This document shows, in pieces, positions 44,208 to 53,508 of a DNA stretch of 64,000 nt (positions are counted from its first letter, which is position 1; every line of letters begins with the position of its first letter). The position numbers and the translations under genes are program-made. The stretch covers positions 62,001-126,000 of the forward strand of contig CAIJXT010000033.1 of NCBI GenBank assembly GCA_903824665.1, in the 5' to 3' direction. A model generated the notes under the pieces. It was not told the DNA's origin and did not search any database. It saw only the letters and a program-made list of their open reading frames with translations. This stretch comes from an uncultured Bacteroidota bacterium (GTDB lineage Bacteria; Bacteroidota; Bacteroidia; Chitinophagales; Chitinophagaceae).

Positions 44208-45065
44208 CTATTGTATATACAGGCTTGTGATCTGCACAGCGATCATATCTATAATGAAAATGAGCAGCGACCCGATGACCACCGATGAGTTGGCGGCAGC
44301 ACCCACACCCTCTGTACCCTTGTTGGAATTATACCCTTTAAAACAACCGATGATACCCACTGCGAAACCAAAAAAGACCGTTTTGATACAAGCCGGGAAA
44401 ATGTCTGAGAAGTCGAGCTTTTCGAAAACCTGTATCAGAAACAAGCGCGCATTTACATCTGCCTTCAGATTGACCCCGACATAAGCACCATACAACGACA
44501 CTGCGTCGGCAAGGATGACCAGGAGTGGCAACGTGAGGGTGGCTGCGGCTACACGTGTGACCACTATGTACCTGAAAGGGTTGTTGCCGGCAACCTCCAT
44601 AGCATCTATCTGCTCTGTCACCTTCATAGACGCCAGCTCGGCACCGATACCGGAGCCTACTTTGCCCGCGAAAATAAGTGCAATGATAACGGGACCTATC
44701 TCGCGGATAATGGATATTGCAACCATAGATGGCAGCCACGACTCAGCACCAAACTCTGCCAATGTGGGCCGTGACTGTATAGTAAGCACGAGGCCCATAA
44801 TAAAACCCGTGATGACCACCAAAGGAAATGACCTGTAACCCATTGTGTAACACTGCCTCAGCAGCTCTGCAAACTCGTACCGGGGGCGGAATACTGTTTT
44901 GAAAAAACGAGCGGTGAATCTGGTCAGCAGTCCGACCTCTTCGATAGTAGATCTGGCACTGCTTAGTACTGCAGATAGTGGTGCGGAGGTGGTATGTGAT
45001 GACCTGTTCAGTGCTGTGCTTTTTACAAAGCAGTGCGATTGCGCATGCTCATTGTAAAGTTGCAC
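44208..45065 (-). CDS. mlaE: ABC transporter permease MlaE
   Basis: 285 residues, slightly long because of an uncertain N-terminus of about 45 residues. MlaE core: FPLVVITGFIMGLVLTIQS, REIGPVIIALIFAGKVGSGIGAELASMKVTEQIDAMEV, and the FFGFAVGIIGCFKGYNSNKGTEGVG end. Inner-membrane channel of the phospholipid transporter with MlaF and MlaD. Confidence 0.92.
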   Translation of the reverse strand: MQLYNEHAQSHCFVKSTALNRSSHTTSAPLSAVLSSARSTIEEVGLLTRFTARFFKTVFRPRYEFAELLRQCYTMGYRSFPLVVITGFIMGLVLTIQSRPTLAEFGAESWLPSMVAISIIREIGPVIIALIFAGKVGSGIGAELASMKVTEQIDAMEVAGNNPFRYIVVTRVAAATLTLPLLVILADAVSLYGAYVGVNLKADVNARLFLIQVFEKLDFSDIFPACIKTVFFGFAVGIIGCFKGYNSNKGTEGVGAAANSSVVIGSLLIFIIDMIAVQITSLYIQ

Positions 45066-45114
45066 CGGAATGCCTGTTAATGCATTATACAGTTACATCG
45101 GGTAATTACAAGAT

Positions 45115-45675
45115 TCACACATGCTCCAGGGCTATGCGTTTCTTATGCTTGAGTTGCTTGAAGTAGGATGGTGTGAGCCCGGTAACTTTTTTGAACTGGT
45201 TGGACAGGTGGGCTACGCTGCTGTAGTTGAGCGCATAGGAAATCTCTGTGAGGTTAAGCTCGCCATACAGCAACAACTCTTTAACCCGCTCAATTTTATT
45301 GACGATGATATACTGCTGTATAGTAGTACCCTGCACCTCTGAGAAAATATTGGCCAGGTAGGTATAGTCGTACCCCAGTTTTTCACTGATAAAGGTTGAG
45401 TAGTTGACCTCTGGCAGCTCTCCGGTATAGTGCACCATCTCGATGATGAGGTTCTTGATTTTTTCGATCAGGATGCTCTTCTTATCATCCAGCAGCTCCA
45501 GACCTGAGAGCAGCAGATTCTCCTTGAGCTGATTCCAAACTACTGCGTCGATATCTTCCATAATATCCACAGCGCCCAGCTCTACCACTACATAGTGCAG
45601 ACCCAGCTTCCTGAGCTCCTCGCCCACCATCATTTTGCAACGCTGGCTTACCATGAATTTTATATATAGTGTCAT
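45115..45675 (-). CDS. AraC-family regulator with HMA-like N-terminus
   Basis: 186 residues. Residues ~1-65 look like a degenerate heavy-metal-associated fold: MTLYIKFMVSQRCKMMVGEEL puts Ser-x-x-Cys where CxxC is expected. Residues ~90-180 are an AraC DNA-binding domain (VNKIERVKELLLYGELNLTEISYALNYSSVAHLSNQFKKVTGLTPSYFKQL). Close relatives are widespread in Bacteroidota, often near stress genes. It lies between mlaE and the two-component genes, all on the - strand. Confidence 0.85.
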   Translation of the reverse strand: MTLYIKFMVSQRCKMMVGEELRKLGLHYVVVELGAVDIMEDIDAVVWNQLKENLLLSGLELLDDKKSILIEKIKNLIIEMVHYTGELPEVNYSTFISEKLGYDYTYLANIFSEVQGTTIQQYIIVNKIERVKELLLYGELNLTEISYALNYSSVAHLSNQFKKVTGLTPSYFKQLKHKKRIALEHV

Positions 45676-45879
45676 ACTGCTGATTTAAACCGGCAGTCAG
45701 TTGCCGGTTACACTCTTCACCCGATGCCGTGAAGACAAAGTTGTGTGTGGACTGCGGAAAGAAACGAGTGAGTTGCCTTTCCGTGAGGGGGGTATGCAGT
45801 TGTGAATGTTATGCAGTACAATGTAAGTTAAGCATAAAAAGTGACTGTACGTTGTTTGTCGGCCAACACTCTGTGTCCA

Positions 45880-46311
45880 CTACATTCTGTCCATGTACCA
45901 ATTCAGTTGCTTTTCCATGCGCCTGTATTGAAATAATGTGGTAATAATTTTCTGCAGCCTGGTAAATGCTGTTTCGCTCTTGACCACATAATCATATGCC
46001 CGGTGATGCATGCAGGTAATAGCAACATCTATTTTGTCTTGCGAAGACAACATAATTACTGCAATATCCGGACTGTATGCTTTGATCTTGTCAAGGGTTT
46101 CAATCCCGTTCATGGCTGTGTTGTCTATTCCGTCGAGGTGGTAATCGAGTATAATGACATCCGGGTTGTGCTGCAGGTTTTCCATGCAGCTTTCCCCGGT
46201 TGCATAGGTCTCTACAGCAAAATCAGCATGGTGTTTAAATTCAATCTCCAGAGACTTCAGGAATAGTGCATCATCATCTACAAGGAACAGCTTAATCTTC
46301 TCTTTGTTCAT
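45880..46311 (-). CDS. Single-domain response regulator
   Basis: 143 residues, receiver only: acidic pocket VDDDALF, phospho-acceptor Asp in VIILDYHLDG, Ser in MLSSQD and Lys in YVVKSET. No output domain. Its ATG overlaps the stop of the hybrid kinase (ATGA, 46308-46311), so it should be translated with it. May pass the signal on or act as a phosphate sink. Confidence 0.92.
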   Translation of the reverse strand: MNKEKIKLFLVDDDALFLKSLEIEFKHHADFAVETYATGESCMENLQHNPDVIILDYHLDGIDNTAMNGIETLDKIKAYSPDIAVIMLSSQDKIDVAITCMHHRAYDYVVKSETAFTRLQKIITTLFQYRRMEKQLNWYMDRM

Positions 46312-49178
46312 TTTTTTGTGTTTTTAATCGAATTGTATTCTTCTTTTAGTTCCTCACATGCCTGCAGGCAGATCAGCTCGAGCTGGGATACAAGATGCGG
46401 TATCGCGTCGGTCTCTTCCTGGCTTTTGGCATATTCCTGCACTCTTTTGGCAATTACTTCAAAATCGGGTGCAATGCCCATAATGGAGAATGATGGAATA
46501 ATCTTGTGTACAGCTGCATAGAGCCCGTGCCAGTTTTTTTCGGCCATTGCTTGCTTTATATTGCTGATGAGCGGTGGTATCTGCTCCAGATAGAGCGATA
46601 TCATCTCCATCATCAACTCCGGGTCAGACTTTGTACGTCTGATCAAATAGCCGAGATCTGTACATTTTTGCTTCTGAACTTCGACTATCATCGTGGGTGA
46701 AATTTTGGGCTTTTTCACAAGACTCACAATTTTACTATACAGCAATCGTTCATCTATAGGCTTGGCCAGATAGTCATTCATACCCACTGCCCTGCACTTG
46801 GCAAGGTCTACGGTAGTCACATCGGCAGTGAGTGCAATTATGGGAATCCGGGAGTTCATGGTTTTACGTATGTACTCAGTGGCTTCGAACCCATTCATTT
46901 CGGGCATCTGAAGATCCATCAGAATAATGTCGTAGGATTTGTTTTTCAGTTTTTCGATCGCGATTTTACCATTGGCAGCAATATCGCGTTCAAAACCAAA
47001 ATCGTCGAGAACAGTTTTCATCAACAGCTGGTTGAGCGGCATGTCTTCCACTACCAGTACTTTTATGTTTTTTGCCTGGGCGTCCAGTTCTATGACCTCA
47101 TTCTCCATTTCTGCTTTAGCCGTAGTTTTTTCGAAGCTGAGTGCAAAGCTGAACGTGGTGCCTATGCCAATAGTGCTCTCCACACTTATGTTGCCGTCCT
47201 GGGCTTCTACCAGTTGTTTTGCAATTGCCAGACCGAGGCCAGTGCCGCCAAACAGCCTGGATGTGCCACTGGAAGCCTGCTGGAAGTTTTCAAAAATGCT
47301 CTGGATGTTATCTTCTGATATGCCAATACCGGTGTCTGTGACTGAAAAAGTGATGGTGGCTGAGTGCTCATCCTGACGCAACAATTTCACGCTCACGGTA
47401 ATAGATCCTGCTGATGTGAATTTAACTGCATTGCTCACCAGATTCAGAATAATCTGATGTAAACGTACAGGATCTCCCACCAGCACCTCTGGTATGCGCT
47501 CGTCATATTCTTTTACCAGCTGGAGATTTTTTTCCTGAATTTTTGTTTCGAATAAATGCAGCATTGCTGACAGCGAGTGTGCCATCTTGAACGGCACTTT
47601 TTCAAAGGTCATCTTTCCGGCATCTACCTTAGCCAGATCAAGGATATCATTGATAAGTACGATCAGTGCATCGCCGCTTATTTTTATTGCCGCAAGGTAT
47701 TCCCGTTGTTTTTCAGTCAGCGCTGTTTTCATGACCACCTTTGTAAAGCCTATAATGGCATTCATAGGTGTACGGATCTCGTGGCTCATGTTGGAAAGAA
47801 ACTGTTGCTTTGCCTTGACTGCCTCCTCTGCAATCTGTGTAGCCATTTCAGCTTTCCGTTTAGCTTCTTCAGCCAGCACCGTAGCCATCTCTGCAAATAC
47901 TTTGGCCTCTATCAGCTCCTGTTCCGTTCTTTTCTGATCTGTAATGTCTCTTGCGACAACCACTGCGCCCAGCACGTTTCCTTTTTCGTCTTTGTAAACC
48001 GATCCGTTAAACAGTACATTGGTTTGCTTGTGATCTCTTATGATGAGTGGATAGTCTGTTACAAATCCTTTCTCAAAAACCTCCTGATATACTTTGCGGG
48101 CCTTCTGTGGATCTGTGAAATAGTTGGCAAAATCAGTGCCGGTGAGCTTTGCCCTGGACAAGCCGGTAATGTTGGCAAGTGCCTCATTCATGTCGGTGAT
48201 CTTACCCTTGGTACTGATGGTCACCAACGGGTCGAGACTGGCCTCTATAAGACTTCTGGCATAGTGAGCCGCCTGCCTTGCCGAATAACTGAATTCTTCC
48301 AGTTCGGTATTTTCAATCTCCCGCTTTTCCTTTTCATTGTTCTGAAACGCCAGTTCTATGTCTGCTATAACCAACTCTGCAGCACGTTTTTCCTTTTCAC
48401 TATTCTGAAAATGCAGTTCCTTGTTGGCAATGGCGAGCTCGGCAGCACGTTTCTCCTTTTCTTCATTCTGAAAAATGAGTTCTTTATTGGCAATAACGAG
48501 CTCTGCAGCACGCATCTCTTTCTCATTGTTCTGAAAGACGAGCTCCATATTAGCTATAGCGAGCTCTGCGGCACGCTTTTCCTTTTCATCATTCTGAAAA
48601 ATGAGTTCCTTATTGGCGACAACCAGCTCTGCTGCGCGTTTTTCTTTTTCATCATTCTGAAAAGCAAGTTCATTATTTGCAATAACGAGTTCTGCTGCGC
48701 GCTTTTCCTTTTCGGCGTTCTGAAACAGCAGTTCTTTATTGGCAGCCATAAGTTCTACTGCCCATTCCTGTCCGGCTATTGCACGTGCTACCATAACTAC
48801 ACCTACTATGTTACCGTATTCGTCTTTGTAGACCGATCCGTTGCACAAAGCATTTGTAAGTCTGCCGTCCTTGTGTCTGAGTGTTAGTGGTGCATCGATA
48901 ATGCTACCGGCGGTCAGAACGTTGGAGAACACGTCGCTTGCTGTCTGCGGATCAATGAAATATTTGACAAAATCTGTACCGGTCAGCTGGGCGCGTGCAA
49001 TACCTGTAACATTGGCCAGCGCCTCATTCATATCAGCTATCTTGCCGTCGGCACTGATCGTGATCATTGGATCCTGACTGGCCTCAATGAGACTTCTGGT
49101 ATAAAGGTATTCCTGTTTTCGTATTGCTTCCAACATTAGCGGTTTGTGACGCGCCTGCAGCATGGCTGTAGCAGTCAT
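46308..49178 (-). CDS. Hybrid histidine kinase with seven tandem coiled-coil repeats
   Basis: 956 residues with no membrane segment: a cytoplasmic kinase. PAS domain (about 28-138), seven 21-residue repeats (146-292), a second PAS domain (about 308-415) closely similar to the first, a HisKA domain with phospho-acceptor His466 (NMSHEIRTP), the HATPase domain (NLVSNAVKF, DTGIGIS, GTGLGLAIAKQL), a receiver (ILMDLQMPEMNG) and an Hpt domain (AAVHKIIPSFS). A full internal His-Asp-His relay, coupled to the single-domain regulator next door. Signal unknown; the repeats probably form a long helical rod between sensors. Confidence 0.93.
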   Translation of the reverse strand: MTATAMLQARHKPLMLEAIRKQEYLYTRSLIEASQDPMITISADGKIADMNEALANVTGIARAQLTGTDFVKYFIDPQTASDVFSNVLTAGSIIDAPLTLRHKDGRLTNALCNGSVYKDEYGNIVGVVMVARAIAGQEWAVELMAANKELLFQNAEKEKRAAELVIANNELAFQNDEKEKRAAELVVANKELIFQNDEKEKRAAELAIANMELVFQNNEKEMRAAELVIANKELIFQNEEKEKRAAELAIANKELHFQNSEKEKRAAELVIADIELAFQNNEKEKREIENTELEEFSYSARQAAHYARSLIEASLDPLVTISTKGKITDMNEALANITGLSRAKLTGTDFANYFTDPQKARKVYQEVFEKGFVTDYPLIIRDHKQTNVLFNGSVYKDEKGNVLGAVVVARDITDQKRTEQELIEAKVFAEMATVLAEEAKRKAEMATQIAEEAVKAKQQFLSNMSHEIRTPMNAIIGFTKVVMKTALTEKQREYLAAIKISGDALIVLINDILDLAKVDAGKMTFEKVPFKMAHSLSAMLHLFETKIQEKNLQLVKEYDERIPEVLVGDPVRLHQIILNLVSNAVKFTSAGSITVSVKLLRQDEHSATITFSVTDTGIGISEDNIQSIFENFQQASSGTSRLFGGTGLGLAIAKQLVEAQDGNISVESTIGIGTTFSFALSFEKTTAKAEMENEVIELDAQAKNIKVLVVEDMPLNQLLMKTVLDDFGFERDIAANGKIAIEKLKNKSYDIILMDLQMPEMNGFEATEYIRKTMNSRIPIIALTADVTTVDLAKCRAVGMNDYLAKPIDERLLYSKIVSLVKKPKISPTMIVEVQKQKCTDLGYLIRRTKSDPELMMEMISLYLEQIPPLISNIKQAMAEKNWHGLYAAVHKIIPSFSIMGIAPDFEVIAKRVQEYAKSQEETDAIPHLVSQLELICLQACEELKEEYNSIKNTKK
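48303..48743 (-). repeat. Seven tandem 63-bp repeats inside the hybrid kinase
   Basis: Encode seven 21-residue units of the form ANKELxFQNxEKEKRAAEL plus two residues; 21 residues equals three heptads, so they continue one coiled coil. Units differ at a few sites; the seventh decays into EKEKREIENTE. Confidence 0.9.
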
Positions 49179-49364
49179 TTGAATTTTTACTGAAAGGCGC
49201 TACTACTGCAGTTGCTACCTGTTTTGGATCCGGGCACAACAAAGTTCCCGCTTCGTGCCCCTCAAAATGTTACACAAAACAGGTTAAAAGTTACACTATT
49301 CACACATTGAGTGCGATGCAGCGAACATTGAATTAGGGAAAATGAACTCGGCACACCATAAATT

Positions 49365-49913
49365 CTATGGTTGATGTCTGGTTGCATTCCAATTGGTGAA
49401 CAGAGAAAGAAAGGAGACGAAAGGGCCGGAATGCTGCTTTTGCTGCATGGCCATGATTCTGGCGATCTGTACAATATGCGACAGATCGTGGGCGGTCCAG
49501 GCTGCAATAAGTTGCTGTAAGGTTACACGACCGATTTTGGGGTGACCGGCGGATTTTTGCAAATCTGATTCACTAATGTTCAATCGCTTCAGTTCGGCTA
49601 TGCCGGATTTACGCAAGCTCTTAAAGCAGTCTATCAGCGCGGGCAGTGACCTGCCGGCTGCCAGTTCAAAATGCGCATTCATATCCACTGCAGCAAATGT
49701 ACCATCGGCTGCATCAGACAAAATGGTCCTTGCCCTCGGCAGCCAGTTGGTTTCTTCGCAAACGATCAGGTGTGCAACTACTTCTTTCGCTGTCCATGTG
49801 TCTTTGCCTTCGTTTGCGTTTGTCCAGCAGGGACTCAGGTTGTGCAGCAATGCCGCAACAGTGGCAGGCGTATTTTCCAGTACTTCGATAGAACTGCTAA
49901 TTGAAAATTCCAT
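49365..49913 (-). CDS. DinB/DfsB-family protein
   Basis: 182 residues from the ATG at 49913 (the frame is open to a TTG at 49919). Four-helix bundle with the DinB metal-site pattern: the first His in KEVVAHLIVCEETNWLPR and the later pair in LIAAWTAHDLSHIVQIAR. DinB-fold proteins include mycothiol- and bacillithiol-dependent transferases; the thiol cofactor used here cannot be inferred. First of three such genes within 3.5 kb. Confidence 0.82.
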   Translation of the reverse strand: MEFSISSSIEVLENTPATVAALLHNLSPCWTNANEGKDTWTAKEVVAHLIVCEETNWLPRARTILSDAADGTFAAVDMNAHFELAAGRSLPALIDCFKSLRKSGIAELKRLNISESDLQKSAGHPKIGRVTLQQLIAAWTAHDLSHIVQIARIMAMQQKQHSGPFVSFLSLFTNWNATRHQP

Positions 49914-49955
49914 AGTCAATCTCAGTTTACTCTATGTTGTAGTGCCGCTGATGTA

Positions 49956-50534
49956 TCATTTTGCATCGTTCGGTTCTTTGTTCAGAAACTCATCGGTGAA
50001 ATGCCCTCTTTCCTTTGGCTTCGAGAACTTTCCGGCATTGTATTGGTTTGAATTGCCTCTGGGGATAGACAGTGAGTCCCAATGTTCAGCACACATCTTT
50101 CCTATAAAAACGATTTGCCCGATATGGTAGGGATAGTGTGCCAACTGCCGGTTGATGGCCTCCATCACGGTATGACCCTGGTTGCGGATATAGACGATTT
50201 TGTCAAGGTCTTCCTCCTTCAGGGAATTCAGCGTGGTTAGGAGCACATTCCATCCCTCATTCCAATTGTTGGTCAGTGTCTGTTTGGTTAATACCTCTTC
50301 CTCAAATTCATTATCACGATTGCGCCATTCTTTTTCCCCGTCTGTAGTCAGGAAATCGGTCCAGCGGCTGAGCATATTGCCCCGAAGGTGCTTCACAATA
50401 GTGGCGATGCTATTGCTTTCTTCATTGTACTGCCAGAAAAGTTTGTCATCCGCAATCTGAGCCATTGTCTTTTCGCCCAGCATTTTGTAGTATTCAAATT
50501 GTTTGATGGCACTGTCGAGATAGTTCGTATTCAT
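49956..50534 (-). CDS. DUF1572-family DinB-like protein
   Basis: 192 residues. YLDSAIKQFEYYKMLGEKTM at the start, His in TIVKHLRGNMLSRWTDFL, and the His pair in LAHYPYHIGQIVFIGKM match the DUF1572 branch of DinB-like bundles, which bind a metal through three His. Ends in a basic Lys/Pro tail. Probably a small-molecule enzyme; substrate unknown. Confidence 0.82.
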   Translation of the reverse strand: MNTNYLDSAIKQFEYYKMLGEKTMAQIADDKLFWQYNEESNSIATIVKHLRGNMLSRWTDFLTTDGEKEWRNRDNEFEEEVLTKQTLTNNWNEGWNVLLTTLNSLKEEDLDKIVYIRNQGHTVMEAINRQLAHYPYHIGQIVFIGKMCAEHWDSLSIPRGNSNQYNAGKFSKPKERGHFTDEFLNKEPNDAK

Positions 50535-50647
50535 TGTTGTTTGCTTTTTAATGAAAGTTAACGATGATTTTCAAAAATTGTCTGTTTCCAGTTTGTGAGC
50601 CATGGTACGCCTATTCTACTCCTGCAACACGATTGTGCACCGTATTG

Positions 50648-51142
50648 CTATTTGCCGGTTTGCTTTAATGATTTCACCCGTTCCTCGAATGAAGGGTCAT
50701 TGCTAAGCGGTTCGCATATTTCATCGAAAAGCGCCATCAGTGTCGATGAATGCTCCTGACTTCTTCTTGTTCGCAAATCATAGTAAGCCAGCTTAATCCA
50801 CATTACTGCCTTCAGTTGTGTTTTATTCTCGTCAAACATCAGTGCCTCTACCTGCAGGCTGCGCCCTGAGCAGGCTATCATTCTGGTCTGTATTGTCAGT
50901 ACTTCCATTAGCTCTGCCGAAGACAGATAGGCGATCTGAGTCTGCGCTACAACCCAGGTATTTCCGGTTTCCCGGGCCATCTTGTATACATCAAAGTCGT
51001 AGAATTGCATTAGCTGGTCTTCGCGAGCATTGATGATGTAGTCTATGTACTTTGAGTTGTTCAGGTGATTGAACGGATCGCAATCGGGGAAACGAACTTT
51101 TGTTTTACTCTCGACAATGCGGGGAAGTGTTTTAGTGTTCAT
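50648..51142 (-). CDS. Acyl-CoA thioesterase, hotdog (4HBT) fold
   Basis: 164 residues. 4HBT pattern: VRFPDCDPFNHLNNSKYIDYI with the catalytic Asp in the DxxNHLNN loop, and a long strand WVVAQTQIAYLSSAELMEVLTIQT. Expected to free the acid from acyl-CoA. Starts 5 bases after the thiolase, so likely one operon, and possibly works on the thiolase's acyl-CoA products. Confidence 0.83.
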   Translation of the reverse strand: MNTKTLPRIVESKTKVRFPDCDPFNHLNNSKYIDYIINAREDQLMQFYDFDVYKMARETGNTWVVAQTQIAYLSSAELMEVLTIQTRMIACSGRSLQVEALMFDENKTQLKAVMWIKLAYYDLRTRRSQEHSSTLMALFDEICEPLSNDPSFEERVKSLKQTGK

Positions 51143-51147
51143 TGTTT

Positions 51148-52320
51148 CTATTTTTTAAGGTTTTCTATTACCATTGCTGTTGCACCGCCGCCGCCATTGC
51201 ATATAGCAGCCACTCCATACCTGCCGCCTTCCTGCTGCAATACAGACAAAAGCGTGCACAGTATACGAGCACCAGAGGCTCCCAGAGGATGCCCCATAGC
51301 TACTGCGCCCCCATATACATTTGTTTTGCTGTTGGGTATGCGCAATATCAGCTGATTGGCAAGCACTACAGCCGCATATGCTTCATTGATCTCAAAGTAA
51401 TCTATATCGGTTACACGCAGGCCGGCATACTGGAGAGCTTTTGTTATTGCCATCGCGGGCGAGGTAGTAAACCACTCAGGTGCCTGCGACGCATCGGCAT
51501 AGGCCACCACGCGCGCAAGTGGCTGCAATCCATACTTTTCAACAGCCTCTGCTGATGCCAGAATTATGGCAGCAGCACCATCGCTTAGATTACTGGCATT
51601 TGCGGCTGTGATCGTCCCATCGGTTACAAAAACAGGCTTGAGTCTGGGCACTTTTTCCACTATTACTTTTGTTACATCTTCATCCTCAACAAAATTTCTC
51701 TCCCCAAGTTTGCTTATCACCGGAACAATCTCTCTATTAAAATTTCCGCTACTGAACGCTGCCGCTGCTCTGGCATAAGATTGCAGGGCAAATTCATCTT
51801 GCTGCGCCCGCGACAAACTGTATTTTTCCACACACATTTCAGCCGCCTTGCCCATGTGGTAATTGTTGTACGCATCAGTCAATCCATCTTTAAGCAGGCC
51901 ATCAGTTATATGCTCGTTGCCCAGCTTAGCAGGTTTCCGGAGGTTGATGTAGTGCGGTACATTGCTCATACTTTCCATGCCGCCGGCAACAACAAGGTTT
52001 TGCTGTCCCAGTTGTATCTGTTGTGCGCCTATCGTTGCCGCTTTCAGTCCCGACGAGCAGACTTTGTTGATCGTAGTGCAGTCTGTTTCGTCGGCAATGC
52101 CGGCGAACCGGGCTGCCTGCCGTGCCGGTGCCTGTCCCAGGCCTGCCGAGAGTACATTGCCCATGTATACGGAATCTATGGTATCAGGTTCGAGGTTGCA
52201 GGAAGAGAGGGCACTTTTGATAACGATTGCGCCGAGCTCTGTGGCCGAATGGTTGGTGAGCATACCCAGGAATCCACCTATGGGTGTCCGCCGTGCGGAT
52301 ACTATAAATACTTCTTTCAT
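51148..52320 (-). CDS. Acetyl-CoA C-acyltransferase (thiolase)
   Basis: 390 residues, complete. Nucleophile Cys in NKVCSSGLKA, His in MGHPLGASG and the second Cys in CNGGGGATAMVIE, the full thiolase set. Likely the last step of beta-oxidation or a biosynthetic thiolase; sequence alone does not decide. Sits between dinB and the thioesterase in one operon. Confidence 0.93.
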   Translation of the reverse strand: MKEVFIVSARRTPIGGFLGMLTNHSATELGAIVIKSALSSCNLEPDTIDSVYMGNVLSAGLGQAPARQAARFAGIADETDCTTINKVCSSGLKAATIGAQQIQLGQQNLVVAGGMESMSNVPHYINLRKPAKLGNEHITDGLLKDGLTDAYNNYHMGKAAEMCVEKYSLSRAQQDEFALQSYARAAAAFSSGNFNREIVPVISKLGERNFVEDEDVTKVIVEKVPRLKPVFVTDGTITAANASNLSDGAAAIILASAEAVEKYGLQPLARVVAYADASQAPEWFTTSPAMAITKALQYAGLRVTDIDYFEINEAYAAVVLANQLILRIPNSKTNVYGGAVAMGHPLGASGARILCTLLSVLQQEGGRYGVAAICNGGGGATAMVIENLKK

Positions 52321-52332
52321 TTTTTGCTGTTT

Positions 52333-52830
52333 TTATTTGCTGAGCTGAATAACCTGTTCTTCCATAAGGCCAATAATGGGAGGCGTTGTAACGCCCAGCA
52401 GGTTGAGGTAGATGCATAGCGCCGCCCGGTGGTGGATCTCGTGCAATACCAGTGCACGAAGGAAGGAGCCCAATTCTATGTCCTTGCCATCGAGCGACTT
52501 GATTGTATTTCGTAGTGCATCGTCGCTAATTGATTGAAAAATGAGTACTGACTGCCGGTGCATTTCATTAAAATAGCTCACCACATTATCGTAGCCATCT
52601 GCCAGGTCCTTTCTGCAACCTTTATAACAAGGTCTGTTGCCCAAAGCCACCTCGGCAAACACATTTCGCTCAATGGCAGCTATATGTCGTACCTGGTCGC
52701 CGATAGAGAACTTGCCTGGCATATAAGCCCAGTCCAAATGATCAGGTGGTATCACGTTTATGACCCTGATTGTAGCCTCCCGCGTCTTTTCGTAATAAGC
52801 AAGAAAGGCATTGATACTTGATATTTCCAT
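52333..52830 (-). CDS. DinB-family protein heading the thiolase operon
   Basis: 165 residues from the ATG at 52830 (frame open to 52875). Four-helix bundle with DinB His sites: HIAAIERNVFAEVALG, and the pair in VLHEIHHRAALCIYL. First gene of dinB-thiolase-thioesterase (12 bases to the thiolase start), directly behind a perfect TetR-type palindrome. Confidence 0.82.
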   Translation of the reverse strand: MEISSINAFLAYYEKTREATIRVINVIPPDHLDWAYMPGKFSIGDQVRHIAAIERNVFAEVALGNRPCYKGCRKDLADGYDNVVSYFNEMHRQSVLIFQSISDDALRNTIKSLDGKDIELGSFLRALVLHEIHHRAALCIYLNLLGVTTPPIIGLMEEQVIQLSK

Positions 52831-52846
52831 TTTGCCGGTTTTAGAT

Positions 52847-52866
52847 AATATACCGTTCGGTATATT
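52847..52866. promoter_or_regulatory. TetR operator at the dinB-thiolase promoter
   Basis: AATATACCGTTCGGTATATT: 9-bp perfect arms around a 2-base centre. It lies between a -33 TTTG (52873-52876, - strand) and a TATATTAT -7-like box (52845-52852), where a repressor would block transcription. The inner 16 bases are the exact complement of the site at 53509-53524. Confidence 0.75.
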
Positions 52867-52883
52867 TATTGTCAAAAAAAAGG

Positions 52884-53474
52884 TTACGCTTTCAAGTCAG
52901 TAATATATTGTTCCAGAAAATTCATGGTCATATTGAGGTCAGCTTTTTTGCCAGTGACCTTTGCCATCATTACCGCACCTTCTATCAGCGACATCAGCAC
53001 CAGCGCTACAGTAGCAGGGTTGGTACCATTTTTTATCTCTCCTCTGTGCATACCTCTTTCTATCTGGTTTTGCAAAGAAGTCTTCCAGAAAGCGAGCGCA
53101 TTCGCTGCCCGTGCTTTCAACTCAGGGTGTGTATCATCTGCCTCAGTAGCGGTGTTCAGAATAGGGCAACCTGATTTCAGAAAAGGAATCTTCAAAATAT
53201 CGCGATACACTGCTGGGTATACCAGCAACCGGTCTATTGCATTTTCGTGTTCCAGTATTTTGCCCTTTATGAAATGTGTAACACGACCAAAATTATAGTC
53301 GAAAGCAGCAAGTGCAACTTCGTCCTTGTTGTTGAAGTTGCCATAGATACTTCCCTTAGTGAGCCGGGTAGCATTGGTAAGGTCTGTTATAGATGTACCT
53401 GCATACCCCTTTTCATTAAAAACAGGTGCCGTCTGCTCTACGATAAACTGCCTTGTACGCTCAGATTTTGACAT
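52884..53474 (-). CDS. TetR/AcrR-family transcriptional repressor
   Basis: 196 residues from the ATG at 53474 (MSKSERTRQFIVEQ); an earlier in-frame ATG at 53486 is possible. TetR helix-turn-helix in SITDLTNATRLTKGSIYGNFNNKDEV (about 25-50), with a ligand-binding C-terminal half. Operators lie both upstream of it and upstream of the dinB-thiolase operon, so it probably represses itself and that operon. The acyl-CoA enzymes suggest an acyl or lipid ligand, an inference. Confidence 0.9.
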   Translation of the reverse strand: MSKSERTRQFIVEQTAPVFNEKGYAGTSITDLTNATRLTKGSIYGNFNNKDEVALAAFDYNFGRVTHFIKGKILEHENAIDRLLVYPAVYRDILKIPFLKSGCPILNTATEADDTHPELKARAANALAFWKTSLQNQIERGMHRGEIKNGTNPATVALVLMSLIEGAVMMAKVTGKKADLNMTMNFLEQYITDLKA

Positions 53475-53508
53475 TGCTTCGCCCATACGCGATACAAAAA
53501 TACACAAA

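Noticed and set aside
48303-48743. CRISPR-like array
   Set aside because: The 63-bp units are contiguous, without spacers, and encode in-frame protein repeats.
47577-48887. 436-residue antisense ORF over the hybrid kinase
   Set aside because: Long only because the sense repeats are stop-free on the other strand; its translation mirrors the repeat period and has no signal or domain.
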